Under the pieces are notes generated by a model. It was not told where the DNA came from. It made no database searches and was given only the letters and a program-made list of their open reading frames with translations. 64,000 nucleotides of DNA from CAIUPE01 sp037131735 (GTDB lineage Bacteria > Pseudomonadota > Alphaproteobacteria > Rhizobiales > Beijerinckiaceae). The position numbers and the translations under genes are program-made. Positions 25,846-34,401 of the stretch are shown piece by piece. The stretch covers positions 27,106 to 91,105 of the forward strand of contig JBAXQM010000009.1 in assembly GCA_037131735.1 (NCBI GenBank), given 5' to 3'. Position 1 is the first letter of the stretch. Each line of letters begins with the position of its first letter.

Positions 25846-28557
25846 TCAGTTGCCGAGCGAGGCTTTTGCCTTGGCCCACCATCCGCCTTTTTTAGGCTTT
25901 GAAGGATCAGCAATCACAACCGGTTCCGTCGTGATAGGTTCGGGCAGCGGTTGCGTTTCTGGTTCACGCGTAACCTGTGGTGCTTCACGAGGTGCTTCAT
26001 AACGCGGTGCTGCTGTTTCAACAGGCGCGCGTTCAACAGGTACTGTATCGCGCGGTTGATAATCAGGTTGCGGTGTGTCTGAACCTTGTGCGCTTGATGA
26101 TTCAGACGACGAGTCAGACTCACCATTCGACTCCGCTGACACTTCGCCTTCACCGCGACCGCGACGATCACGACGACGACCACCGCGACGACCACGACGA
26201 CGACGATTGCCTTCAGCGGTCTCACCGCCTTCAGCAACAATTTCCGTCTCTTCAATCACGTCGCCGTCAGCTGTAATCTCACGCGTACCGCTAAAAGGTT
26301 CTCCAGCAACACTCGGTTGGGGAGAATTAAGCGGCATCGGTGAGCCATCAGCATTGCGCTCGCCACCCCCACGACGACGGCGGCGACGACGACGGCGGCG
26401 ACCGCCGCCCTCACCTTGTTCACCGTCACCGCGTTCCTGGTCGCCACGACGCTCTTCATCAGAGGCGTCGGACTCGTCCTGTTCTTCAAACTCTTCATCA
26501 ACCTCGTCCTCGACGAGCTCGTCTTCAAGCTCATCAACAGGCGGAAGCGCTGACGGATTGGGACTCGGCATCAATTGCACATCACCAGGCATCACGACAT
26601 CACCGCGCTCAACATGGAACGGATGAGTGCCTGTCAAAGTCTCATCAACCAAGATGGTGATGTTGACGAGGAATGTTTCTTCCAATGACCGCACATGCAT
26701 GCGCTTCTGATTGAGAAGATAAAGCGCGATATCTGCACGCGCCTTTACTGTGATGTGATGCGATGCGCTTTTCAGCAACATGTCTTCGACATGACGCAAG
26801 ACATGCAAGGCCACCGACGGCGTCGCACGAACCATCCCTGCGCCCGCGCAATGCGGACAGGTGACAGTCGAGCCTTCAAGAACACCCGTGCGAATGCGCT
26901 GGCGTGACATTTCCATCAAGCCGAATGGCGAGATGCGTCCCACCTGAATGCGCGCGCGATCATTCTTGAGCGCGTCTTTCAGACGGCGTTCAACCGATCG
27001 ATTATTGCGGTTTTCTTCCATATCGATGAAATCGATAACGATGAGGCCCGCGAGGTCACGCAGGCGTAATTGCCGCGCCACTTCATCCGCCGCTTCGAGA
27101 TTGGTTCTGAGCGCCGTGTCTTCGATATTGTGTTCACGTGTTGAACGACCCGAGTTCACATCGATCGCGACAAGCGCTTCAGTCTGGTTGATGACAATGT
27201 AACCGCCCGACTTCAACGTCACTTGGCTTGAGAACATCGCATCGAGCTGCGGTTCAACACCAAACTTTGCAAATATCGGTGTCGTCTCGCGATAGGGCTT
27301 CACATTTTTCGCATGGCTCGGCATGAGCATGCGCATAAAATCCTTCGCATCTTTATAGGCGTCTTCACCGGCAACCTGAACTTCGTCGATGTCCTTGTTG
27401 TAAAGATCACGGATCGCGCGTTTAACGAGCGACCCTTCTTCATAAACAAGTGTCGGCGCGGTTGATTGCAATGTCGTCTCGCGCACGGTTTCCCATGCAC
27501 GCATCAGATATTCAAAATCGCGCTTGATCTCGGGCTTCGTACGCGCGGCACCGGCCGTGCGCAAAATAACGCCCATGCCATCCGGTACCTCAAGCTCCTG
27601 GGCAATCGATTTCAAACGCTTGCGATCAGCTGCATTGGTGATCTTGCGTGAGATACCACCGCCACGTCCCGTGTTCGGCATCAAGACCGAATAGCGACCG
27701 GCGAGCGAGAGATAGGTTGTGAGCGCTGCGCCCTTATTGCCACGTTCTTCTTTGACGACTTGAACGAGCAAGATCTGGCGACGCTTGATCACTTCCTGAA
27801 TTTTGTAATGACGACGTGCTTGACGCGGACGCTCCGGAATATCTTCCATCGCATCGCCACCGCCGATTTGCTCGACGACGTGATCTTCATCGGTGCCCAC
27901 TTCCATAGGTTCATTGCCACCCGAAGCAGACTCTTCATCGTCGCCAGACGTGTCGTCATGGGATGCAGACGATTCATGCGCTACGGCATGATGGCTATCG
28001 TCTTCATGAGTGCTTGGCTCATCATGCGAGTCTGAATCCGTCGATGAAGCGTGTAAGTCATCCGCGTGATCATGGTGATCGGGCTCTGAAGTTGACGCGT
28101 GATGGTCCTCGTCACCGCCCTGCTCATGGTCGATAACTGAGGCTTCTTCTGAAAGACCACTTTCGGGCGCGTCCTCAGAAATATGATGTGAGGACGACGC
28201 GCGCTTTGGACGATCATTGCGACGCGAGGACCGCGCCGGACGTTCATCATCAAAATCAGCGTCACGGTTCGCGCGCATATCTTCAGCAAGAAGCGCTTCG
28301 CGATCAGCAACCGGAATTTGATAATAGTCAGGATGGATTTCGGAAAAGGCGAGGAAGCCGTGTCGGTTGCCGCCATATTCCACGAAAGCCGCCTGAAGTG
28401 ACGGCTCAACGCGCGTTACTTTGGCGAGATAGATATTGCCTCGAAGCTGTTTTCTGTTCGCCGATTCAAAATCGAATTCTTCGACGCGGTTACCTCTGAC
28501 GACGACGACCCGTGTTTCCTCGGGATGCGACGCATCGATCAGCATTTTGTTGGCCAT
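25846..28557 (-). CDS. rne: Ribonuclease E
   Basis: RNase E is the main mRNA-decay and RNA-processing endonuclease and degradosome scaffold. The 903-residue protein begins MANKMLIDASHPEETRVVVV. Its S1 domain (from about residue 36) is interrupted, as usual in this order, by an acidic His/Asp/Ser-rich insert (about 95-245). The catalytic Asp residues lie in VAIDVNSGRST and IVIDFIDMEE. The Zn-link is CPHCAG. After about residue 620 the C-terminal half is disordered: acidic runs, then Arg-rich clusters (RRRRRRRRRRGG and GRRGGRRRDRRGR) that can bind RNA. It is preceded by a long leader with several hairpins. Confidence 0.97.
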   Translation of the reverse strand: MANKMLIDASHPEETRVVVVRGNRVEEFDFESANRKQLRGNIYLAKVTRVEPSLQAAFVEYGGNRHGFLAFSEIHPDYYQIPVADREALLAEDMRANRDADFDDERPARSSRRNDRPKRASSSHHISEDAPESGLSEEASVIDHEQGGDEDHHASTSEPDHHDHADDLHASSTDSDSHDEPSTHEDDSHHAVAHESSASHDDTSGDDEESASGGNEPMEVGTDEDHVVEQIGGGDAMEDIPERPRQARRHYKIQEVIKRRQILLVQVVKEERGNKGAALTTYLSLAGRYSVLMPNTGRGGGISRKITNAADRKRLKSIAQELEVPDGMGVILRTAGAARTKPEIKRDFEYLMRAWETVRETTLQSTAPTLVYEEGSLVKRAIRDLYNKDIDEVQVAGEDAYKDAKDFMRMLMPSHAKNVKPYRETTPIFAKFGVEPQLDAMFSSQVTLKSGGYIVINQTEALVAIDVNSGRSTREHNIEDTALRTNLEAADEVARQLRLRDLAGLIVIDFIDMEENRNNRSVERRLKDALKNDRARIQVGRISPFGLMEMSRQRIRTGVLEGSTVTCPHCAGAGMVRATPSVALHVLRHVEDMLLKSASHHITVKARADIALYLLNQKRMHVRSLEETFLVNITILVDETLTGTHPFHVERGDVVMPGDVQLMPSPNPSALPPVDELEDELVEDEVDEEFEEQDESDASDEERRGDQERGDGEQGEGGGRRRRRRRRRRGGGERNADGSPMPLNSPQPSVAGEPFSGTREITADGDVIEETEIVAEGGETAEGNRRRRGRRGGRRRDRRGRGEGEVSAESNGESDSSSESSSAQGSDTPQPDYQPRDTVPVERAPVETAAPRYEAPREAPQVTREPETQPLPEPITTEPVVIADPSKPKKGGWWAKAKASLGN

Positions 28558-29203
28558 GAGAGTCTCTCAATGGTGCCATCCGCCGTCTGCTCAGGATCCT
28601 CAATCGCGCTGGTTCTCTGTCCAAGGTGGACAGGCCATACATGGTTGCGAAAGACCGGATCGGGAAAAAGAAAGAGGAGGCGCCCTGTTGCCGCCCGTTA
28701 CGGGCGTAGGGGTGATATGCCTTTGGAGGGAAGCGGACCAATCCGGCCGTCGATGACGCATCGCGACCAGCCCTTGCGGGCAGTCTTGCGTCACTCATAC
28801 GGAACCGAAACGCTTGGTTCACGCCTCACACCTCGACTGTTCGGGCCGACCATCGGTCATAAACCGGGCGGCGTTGGATCAGAGCTTTTACCGGGGACGA
28901 CAAGCGCCTTCCGGAAAAACTGTGCGAATCTGCCGGAAAACCAGAGGCACGCCGGACGACAATCCGAACTTTCACCCCAATTCGGGTGAAAAAGCGCGCC
29001 GCTCGACCAAATACGGGTCGGGTTGGCAAGAGCACAACCCTAGATAAGGGTCACCCCCCTGCTTTGGCAAGCTTTTATCCGGGCGGTGCTGGCCTGCAAG
29101 AAATTGTCCCAACGGGAAATTTACGGAGAAGAGACCTTGCAGAAGGCACGCGCTTCATGGAATTCACATCCCCTCGCCGCCGCTTTGGACAGGCCATTCC
29201 TCA
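28558..29203. promoter_or_regulatory. 646-base rne-amiC intergenic region with rne leader hairpins
   Basis: No convincing gene was found here. On the rne side there are three inverted repeats: GAGGATCCTGAG-type near 28590-28602 (read on the minus strand), CTGTCCA-AGG-TGGACAG at 28617-28633 (perfect 7-bp stem) and CGCCCG-TTA-CGGGCG at 28692-28706. They would lie in the rne mRNA leader if transcription starts far upstream, as in other bacteria where the leader mediates RNase E autoregulation. No promoter could be placed with confidence. The amiC side shows nothing distinctive. Confidence 0.45.
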
Positions 29204-29998
29204 ATGAATCGTCTCTACCTCCTGCTTTTGGTTCTGGGCTTCTTGAGCGTCTCGGGCTTAGGACACGCCGCTTCGCCCCCTACAGGCGACGCCTTGCCGC
29301 TGATTGTGATCGATCCCGGCCATGGCGGCGCGGATCTCGGGGCAACAGGCGTCACGGGCATTTTTGAGAAGGACGTCGTCCTCGATTTTGCCAAATCTCT
29401 CAAAAAGCGGCTCGAAATGCTCGGGACGTGCCGGGTCATCTTAACCCGCGACCGGGATGTCTTTCTGTCGCTCGAAGACCGTGTGCGCTTCGCCAAAAAG
29501 CAAAATGCCAGCGTTTTCCTCTCAATTCATGCCGATACAATCACGGCAGCCACAGATATTCGGGGTGTCACTGTCTATACGGGCGATGACCGCCCCTCCG
29601 ACGCCGAAGCCGCGCGGGTCGCAGAAGCCGAAAACAGGGCTGATGCGGGTTTGACCGCGCCCGAAAGCAAGGTCGACTCATCCGTCAACGACATCCTCGG
29701 CGATCTCATGTTGCGGGAGACACGCGCCCATTCGATTCTCCTCGCGCAAGAATTGGCCTCCCGGATCGCCGATGTGGTGCAGCTTAACCGTAATCCGGTG
29801 CGCGCGGCGGGGTTCCGCGTGCTTCGAGCGCCCGATATCCCCTCTGTTTTGATCGAAATTGGCTATTTATCCTCAAAAAGCGATATTGATCTCCTGACGT
29901 CTGCCGACTGGCGTGACAGCACGGCACAACGTCTTGCCGCCGGAATCTCCGAATTTATCGCCCGAACCCGGGCCAACAACTCAAAATCTACGCCCTGA
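29204..29998 (+). CDS. amiC: N-acetylmuramoyl-L-alanine amidase, short form without AMIN domain
   Basis: The enzyme cleaves the bond between MurNAc and the stem peptide, usually at division. The signal peptide (about residues 1-22, LYLLLLVLGFLSVSGLGHAA) leads straight into the Amidase_3 domain. Zn ligands are in IDPGHGGADLGATG (His), the following Glu in FEKD, and His in FLSIHADT. The catalytic Glu is in VLIEIGYLS. At 264 residues it is much shorter than typical AmiC, which has an N-terminal AMIN domain of about 120 residues that is absent here. It is followed by mrcA after about 130 bases, a conserved pairing. Confidence 0.93.
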   Translation: MNRLYLLLLVLGFLSVSGLGHAASPPTGDALPLIVIDPGHGGADLGATGVTGIFEKDVVLDFAKSLKKRLEMLGTCRVILTRDRDVFLSLEDRVRFAKKQNASVFLSIHADTITAATDIRGVTVYTGDDRPSDAEAARVAEAENRADAGLTAPESKVDSSVNDILGDLMLRETRAHSILLAQELASRIADVVQLNRNPVRAAGFRVLRAPDIPSVLIEIGYLSSKSDIDLLTSADWRDSTAQRLAAGISEFIARTRANNSKSTP

Positions 29999-30127
29999 GA
30001 TCAGCAATTGCTCCTAAACGCCCCATCCTTGCCGCATTTGTATTTAGGGTGCGAAGCGACTAGATGGATGCGGCCGGCCCGGCCCCTTTTCGAATCTTTG
30101 TGAAGCCCAGCGAACCCGCCCGCCGCC

Positions 30128-32551
30128 ATGCGCCTTCTTCTCCGCTTTTTCGGTTTCCTGTTCACGCTCGGCGCGATCCTCTTCGTGCTTGGTGCGGCCG
30201 GTGCTGGATTCGTGATTTGGAAATATTCGCAAGAGCTGCCGGACTACACCCAACTTGCCGCCTATCAGCCGGCTGTGACCACACGCATTCATGCGGGTGA
30301 CGGGAGCTTACTCGCCGAATATTCGAAAGAGCGTCGGCTCTATGTGCCGATCCAAACCATGCCAAAGCTTGTGATCAATGCGTTCGTGTCGGCAGAGGAC
30401 AAAAACTTCTATCATCACATCGGTGTTGATCCGGAAGGGATCATGCGCGCGGTCGTGACCAACATCACGCATCCGGGCCGTCGCCAAGGCGCTTCAACAA
30501 TTACGCAGCAGGTCGCTAAAAACTTCCTTCTCTCTTCCGAACAAACCTTTGATCGCAAGATCAAAGAAATGCTCGTCGCGCTCAAAATCGAAACAGCCTA
30601 TTCGAAAGAGCGCATTCTCGAACTCTATCTCAATGAAATCTATCTTGGCCTCGGCAATTATGGTGTTGCTGCCGCTTCGCTCAATTATTTTGGCAAGTCC
30701 GTCAATGAACTCACTTTGACGGAAGCGGCCTATCTTGCCGCGTTACCGAAAGCGCCGAATAATTATCATCCCTTCCGTCGCACACAGGCCGCCCTTGATC
30801 GTCGCAATTATGTGATCGATCGCATGGTTGAAAATGGCTATATCAAAAAAGAAGAAGGCGACGCTTCGAAATCGCAACCGCTTGGCGTGAGCCTCAGGGC
30901 CGTTTCACCCAACACAATTTCCGCTGGCTTCTTTGCCGAAGAAGTAAGACGTGAATTATTCGATCGCTTTGGTGAAAAGACGCTCTATGAGGGCGGGCTT
31001 TCTGTTCGGACAACGCTTGATCCAAAATTGCAACAATTTGCACGGCAGACTCTTGCCGATGGCCTCGTTCGGTTTGATGAGGCGCGCGATGGTTTTCATG
31101 GTGTCGTTCAAAAAATCGATGTGCAAACACTTGATTGGGGTGTTGAGCTTGCCAATGTGCCGGCCGTCACGGATGTAAAAAACTGGCAATTGGCGGTTGT
31201 TCTCGGATTTAATGGTGACATCGCACAAATTGGCTTGCAGCCGAAACGAGATTCAGGAGGACGCGTTCCTACGACACGCGATACAGGACTACTCGCGGCG
31301 GACGGTTTGAAATGGACCAAGAAAACAGCGAAGCAAATCCTTGCGCCGGGCGATGTCATTTACGTAGAGCCGATCCCCGACAAAGCGGGTCAATATCGCT
31401 TGCGTCAAGTTCCGGCTGTGTCAGGCGCGCTTGTGGCCATGGATCCGCAAACGGGTCGTGTGCTGGCAATGGTCGGCGGTTTTTCTTTTGATCTTTCAAA
31501 ATTCAATCGCGCCACGCAAGCGCAACGCCAACCCGGCTCCTCTTTCAAACCCTTCGTGTATGCGGCAGCAATCGACAATGGGTATACGCCGTCTGATCTC
31601 GTTCTCGATGCGCCAATCGAAATTGATCTTGGTCCAGGGCAATCGATCTGGAAGCCCGAAAATTTTGACAAGCAATCTCATGGTCTGAGGACACTGCGTT
31701 ATGGAATTGAGCATTCCAAAAATCAAATGACTGTGCGCCTCGCGCAAGATATCGGCATGCCGCTGATTGCTGATTACGGGAAAAGATTTGGTCTTTATAA
31801 TAATCTTCTGCCCGTGCTCGCGATGTCACTCGGTGCTGGTGAAACAACAGTGCTCAAGGTGACAAGCGGCTATTCGATGTTTGTGAATGGGGGCAAGCAC
31901 ATCACGCCCACTTTGATCGACCGTATTCAAGACCGCTGGGGCAAAACGATTTTCCGTCATGATGACCGCCCCTGCCCTGATTGTTCGATTGAAAAATGGG
32001 CTGAACAAACGGAGCCGAAAATACCTGACACCCGCGAACAAATTATCGACCCGCTCACAGCCTATCAGGTGACGTCAATTCTAGAAGGTGTGGTTGTACG
32101 GGGAACGGGTGGGTCAGTCGCAGCCGTCGGCAAACCGCTTGCCGGAAAAACCGGGACAACCAATGACGCGAAAGATCTTTGGTTCGTGGGCTTCTCGCCC
32201 GATCTCGCGGTCGGTGTTTATATGGGTTATGACAAACCAAAATCACTCGGCAGCCAGGCGCAAGCGTCGCAATTCGCAGCACCGATCTTTCGCGACTTTA
32301 TGAAACTCGCTCTCGCCGATAAACCTGCAACGCCCTTCCGCGTGCCCGCGGGCATTAAGCTTGTAAGCATTAATGTTGAGACGGGATTACGCGCGCAGCC
32401 CGGTGAAAAAGGTACAATGATCGAGGCTTATAAACCCGGCACTGAACCCGCCGAAAGCGATATGGGCGATATGCTGAGCACGCAAAGTCTGTTCACCCCC
32501 TCACCCGACGTCGAACGCGCGGTGGGCACCGGCACAGGTGGTGTTTACTGA
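30128..32551 (+). CDS. mrcA: Penicillin-binding protein 1A
   Basis: PBP1A is a bifunctional glycan polymerase and transpeptidase. The 807-residue protein has one N-terminal membrane helix (about 9-32). The GT51 glycosyltransferase domain has the catalytic Glu90 in VSAEDKNFYHHIG and the motif RRQGASTITQQVAKN. An OB-like insert (about 320-430) precedes the transpeptidase. The transpeptidase motifs are SSFK (in QPGSSFKPFVYA), SKN (EHSKNQM) and KTGT (AGKTGTTND). No strong ribosome binding site precedes the ATG. It lies in the conserved order amiC-mrcA-prfB. Confidence 0.96.
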   Translation: MRLLLRFFGFLFTLGAILFVLGAAGAGFVIWKYSQELPDYTQLAAYQPAVTTRIHAGDGSLLAEYSKERRLYVPIQTMPKLVINAFVSAEDKNFYHHIGVDPEGIMRAVVTNITHPGRRQGASTITQQVAKNFLLSSEQTFDRKIKEMLVALKIETAYSKERILELYLNEIYLGLGNYGVAAASLNYFGKSVNELTLTEAAYLAALPKAPNNYHPFRRTQAALDRRNYVIDRMVENGYIKKEEGDASKSQPLGVSLRAVSPNTISAGFFAEEVRRELFDRFGEKTLYEGGLSVRTTLDPKLQQFARQTLADGLVRFDEARDGFHGVVQKIDVQTLDWGVELANVPAVTDVKNWQLAVVLGFNGDIAQIGLQPKRDSGGRVPTTRDTGLLAADGLKWTKKTAKQILAPGDVIYVEPIPDKAGQYRLRQVPAVSGALVAMDPQTGRVLAMVGGFSFDLSKFNRATQAQRQPGSSFKPFVYAAAIDNGYTPSDLVLDAPIEIDLGPGQSIWKPENFDKQSHGLRTLRYGIEHSKNQMTVRLAQDIGMPLIADYGKRFGLYNNLLPVLAMSLGAGETTVLKVTSGYSMFVNGGKHITPTLIDRIQDRWGKTIFRHDDRPCPDCSIEKWAEQTEPKIPDTREQIIDPLTAYQVTSILEGVVVRGTGGSVAAVGKPLAGKTGTTNDAKDLWFVGFSPDLAVGVYMGYDKPKSLGSQAQASQFAAPIFRDFMKLALADKPATPFRVPAGIKLVSINVETGLRAQPGEKGTMIEAYKPGTEPAESDMGDMLSTQSLFTPSPDVERAVGTGTGGVY

Positions 32552-32630
32552 GGCTAAAAGCCCAATTGTCTTTACAAATCTGCGACACGCTTGTAACCGT
32601 GCCGCCCTTACAGAAAGCGGATAAAACGCC

Positions 32631-33759
32631 ATGCGCGCTGAGATACAGAATTTGGCCGAAGCCGCCAAGCAGTCCATCGGACTGCTGAGGAGGCATCTTT
32701 GACGTCGATTCCGCCACGCGACGTCTAGCCGAACTCAACGCGCTTGTTGAAAGCCCCGATCTCTGGAACGATCCCGAAAAAGCACAAAAGCTGATGCGTG
32801 AACGCACCGAGCTTGAAGACTCGCTTGGCGCAATCAACCGGCTTGAAGGTGATTTGCGTGATGCGGAAGATCTCATCGAAATGGGAGAGTCCGAAGGCGA
32901 CCAATCCATCGTAACCGAAGCGGAAGAGTCGATCCGTACCCTTCAAGCGGAAGCCGCGCGTCGTCAGATTGAGTCATTGCTCTCGGGTGAGGCCGATCAA
33001 AACGACACCTATCTTGAAATTCACTCAGGCGCAGGCGGCACAGAGAGCCAAGACTGGGCGCGCATGCTCATGCGTATGTATACGCGCTGGGCTGAACGCC
33101 GTAAATTCAAAGTCGATGTGATGGATCTCTCCGACGGTGAAGAAGCAGGTATCAAAGGCGCGACGCTTCTGATCAAAGGCCATAACGCCTATGGCTGGTT
33201 AAAAACGGAATCGGGTGTGCATCGCCTCGTACGCATCTCGCCCTTCGATTCTAACGCGCGGCGGCATACAAGCTTTGCCTCCATCGGTGTCTTCCCCGTT
33301 ATTGATGATCGTATTAATATTGAGGTCAAAGAATCTGATTGCCGTATTGATACGTATCGTTCATCGGGCGCAGGCGGTCAGCACGTGAATACGACAGACT
33401 CCGCCGTGCGTATCACGCATATTCCCTCAGGCATTGTTGTGGCGTGTCAGCAAGAGCGCTCGCAACACAAGAACCGTGCGACTGCATGGAATATGTTGCG
33501 CGCGCGTCTTTATGAGGCTGAACTCAAAAAGCGCGAAGATAAAGCGATGGCGGATCAGGCCGCTAAAACCGATGTGGGTTGGGGCCACCAAATCCGCTCC
33601 TACGTGCTCCAACCCTATCAGCTCGTCAAAGATCTCCGAACCGGCGTGACATCAAGTGCACCGGGCGATGTTCTTGATGGTGATCTTGATAGCTATATGC
33701 AAGCAGCTCTCGCCCAACGGGTCTATGGCGGCGAAGTTGACGTTGAAGACATCGACTAG
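32631..33759 (+). CDS. prfB: Peptide chain release factor 2, made by programmed +1 frameshift
   Basis: RF2 releases the chain at UGA and UAA. The reading frame starts at ATG 32631, runs 23 codons to CTT (32697-32699) and meets TGA at 32700-32702. Skipping the T at 32700 continues at GAC 32701 to 33759, giving 375 residues, the normal RF2 length. The SPF anticodon-like motif is in VRISPFDSN and the GGQ motif in SGAGGQHVN. Without the shift, only a 23-residue peptide is made, or an N-terminally truncated protein is annotated from 32794. It is followed closely (3 bases) by the convergent bcp gene. Confidence 0.95.
32687..32703 (+). promoter_or_regulatory. RF2 +1 frameshift site
   Basis: GAGGAGG-CAT-CTT-TGA-C matches the known RF2 recoding signal: an internal Shine-Dalgarno (AGGAGG), three bases, the slippery CTT, an in-frame TGA and a following C. 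The downstream frame gives RF2 at once. It is the standard autoregulation, in which low RF2 slows termination at this TGA and favours the shift. Confidence 0.95.
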
Positions 33760-33762
33760 CGC

Positions 33763-34233
33763 TTACAAAGATTGAGCCGCTTTCAACACCTCTTCGGCAT
33801 GCCCATCTACTTTGACCTTTGTCCAAAGCGCAGCAATTTTTCCTTTGCTATCGATCAAAAAGGTCGACCGCTCAACGCCCATATATTTGCGGCCATACAT
33901 GCTCTTCTCAACCCAGACGCCATAGTCTGAAAGCATGGATTTGGGTTCATCAGACGCAAGCGCGAAATCGAGATTATATTTATCTTTGAACTTGTCGTGG
34001 CTCTTAGGGCTGTCAGGTGAAACGCCGATGATTACGGCACCGGCCTTCTCAAAAGATTTACGCAGCCCATTGAAGGCGATTGCCTCTTTGGTGCAGCCAG
34101 ACGTGTCGTCTTTAGGATAAAAATAGAGAACAACCTTGCTCCCCTTCAAAGCCGACAAGGAAATTTCAGACCCTCCATCGCCCGGAAGTGTGAATTCGGG
34201 AGCATTATCACCCACCGCGAGTCGTTTAGTCAT
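33763..34233 (-). CDS. bcp: Thioredoxin-dependent thiol peroxidase, Bcp/PrxQ family
   Basis: The enzyme reduces peroxides with its peroxidatic cysteine. The 156-residue protein has the AhpC-TSA fold, with Cys47 in KDDTSGCTKEA (often TPGCT in the family), preceded by VVLYFYPKDD. The second Cys found five residues later in PrxQ enzymes such as E. coli Bcp is replaced (GCTKEAIAF). No other Cys was seen, which suggests a 1-Cys mechanism. AAAGGAAAG precedes the ATG. The gene converges on prfB with a 3-base gap. Confidence 0.93.
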   Translation of the reverse strand: MTKRLAVGDNAPEFTLPGDGGSEISLSALKGSKVVLYFYPKDDTSGCTKEAIAFNGLRKSFEKAGAVIIGVSPDSPKSHDKFKDKYNLDFALASDEPKSMLSDYGVWVEKSMYGRKYMGVERSTFLIDSKGKIAALWTKVKVDGHAEEVLKAAQSL

Positions 34234-34401
34234 GACGCTTTCCTTTCATCGAATCATTCCGAATAGGTAAACTACGCGCCATGTATCCACCCAGATTGCG
34301 TTTTTCGATGCAAAATTATGTGCTAGGCCGGTCCAGAGCCAGACAGCTTCCATTCATGCAAAAACCGATATGCCCCTAACCGTTATGAGATGTGAATCGA
34401 T

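Noticed and set aside
26075..26626. A 183-codon open frame opposite the C-terminal half of rne
   Set aside because: Runs of Arg, Ser and Pro arise from the low-complexity acidic and Arg-rich codons of RNase E on the other strand.
28490..28822. Minus-strand 110-codon ORF upstream of and overlapping rne
   Set aside because: It overlaps the rne start in another frame, has no family resemblance, and falls in the hairpin-rich leader.
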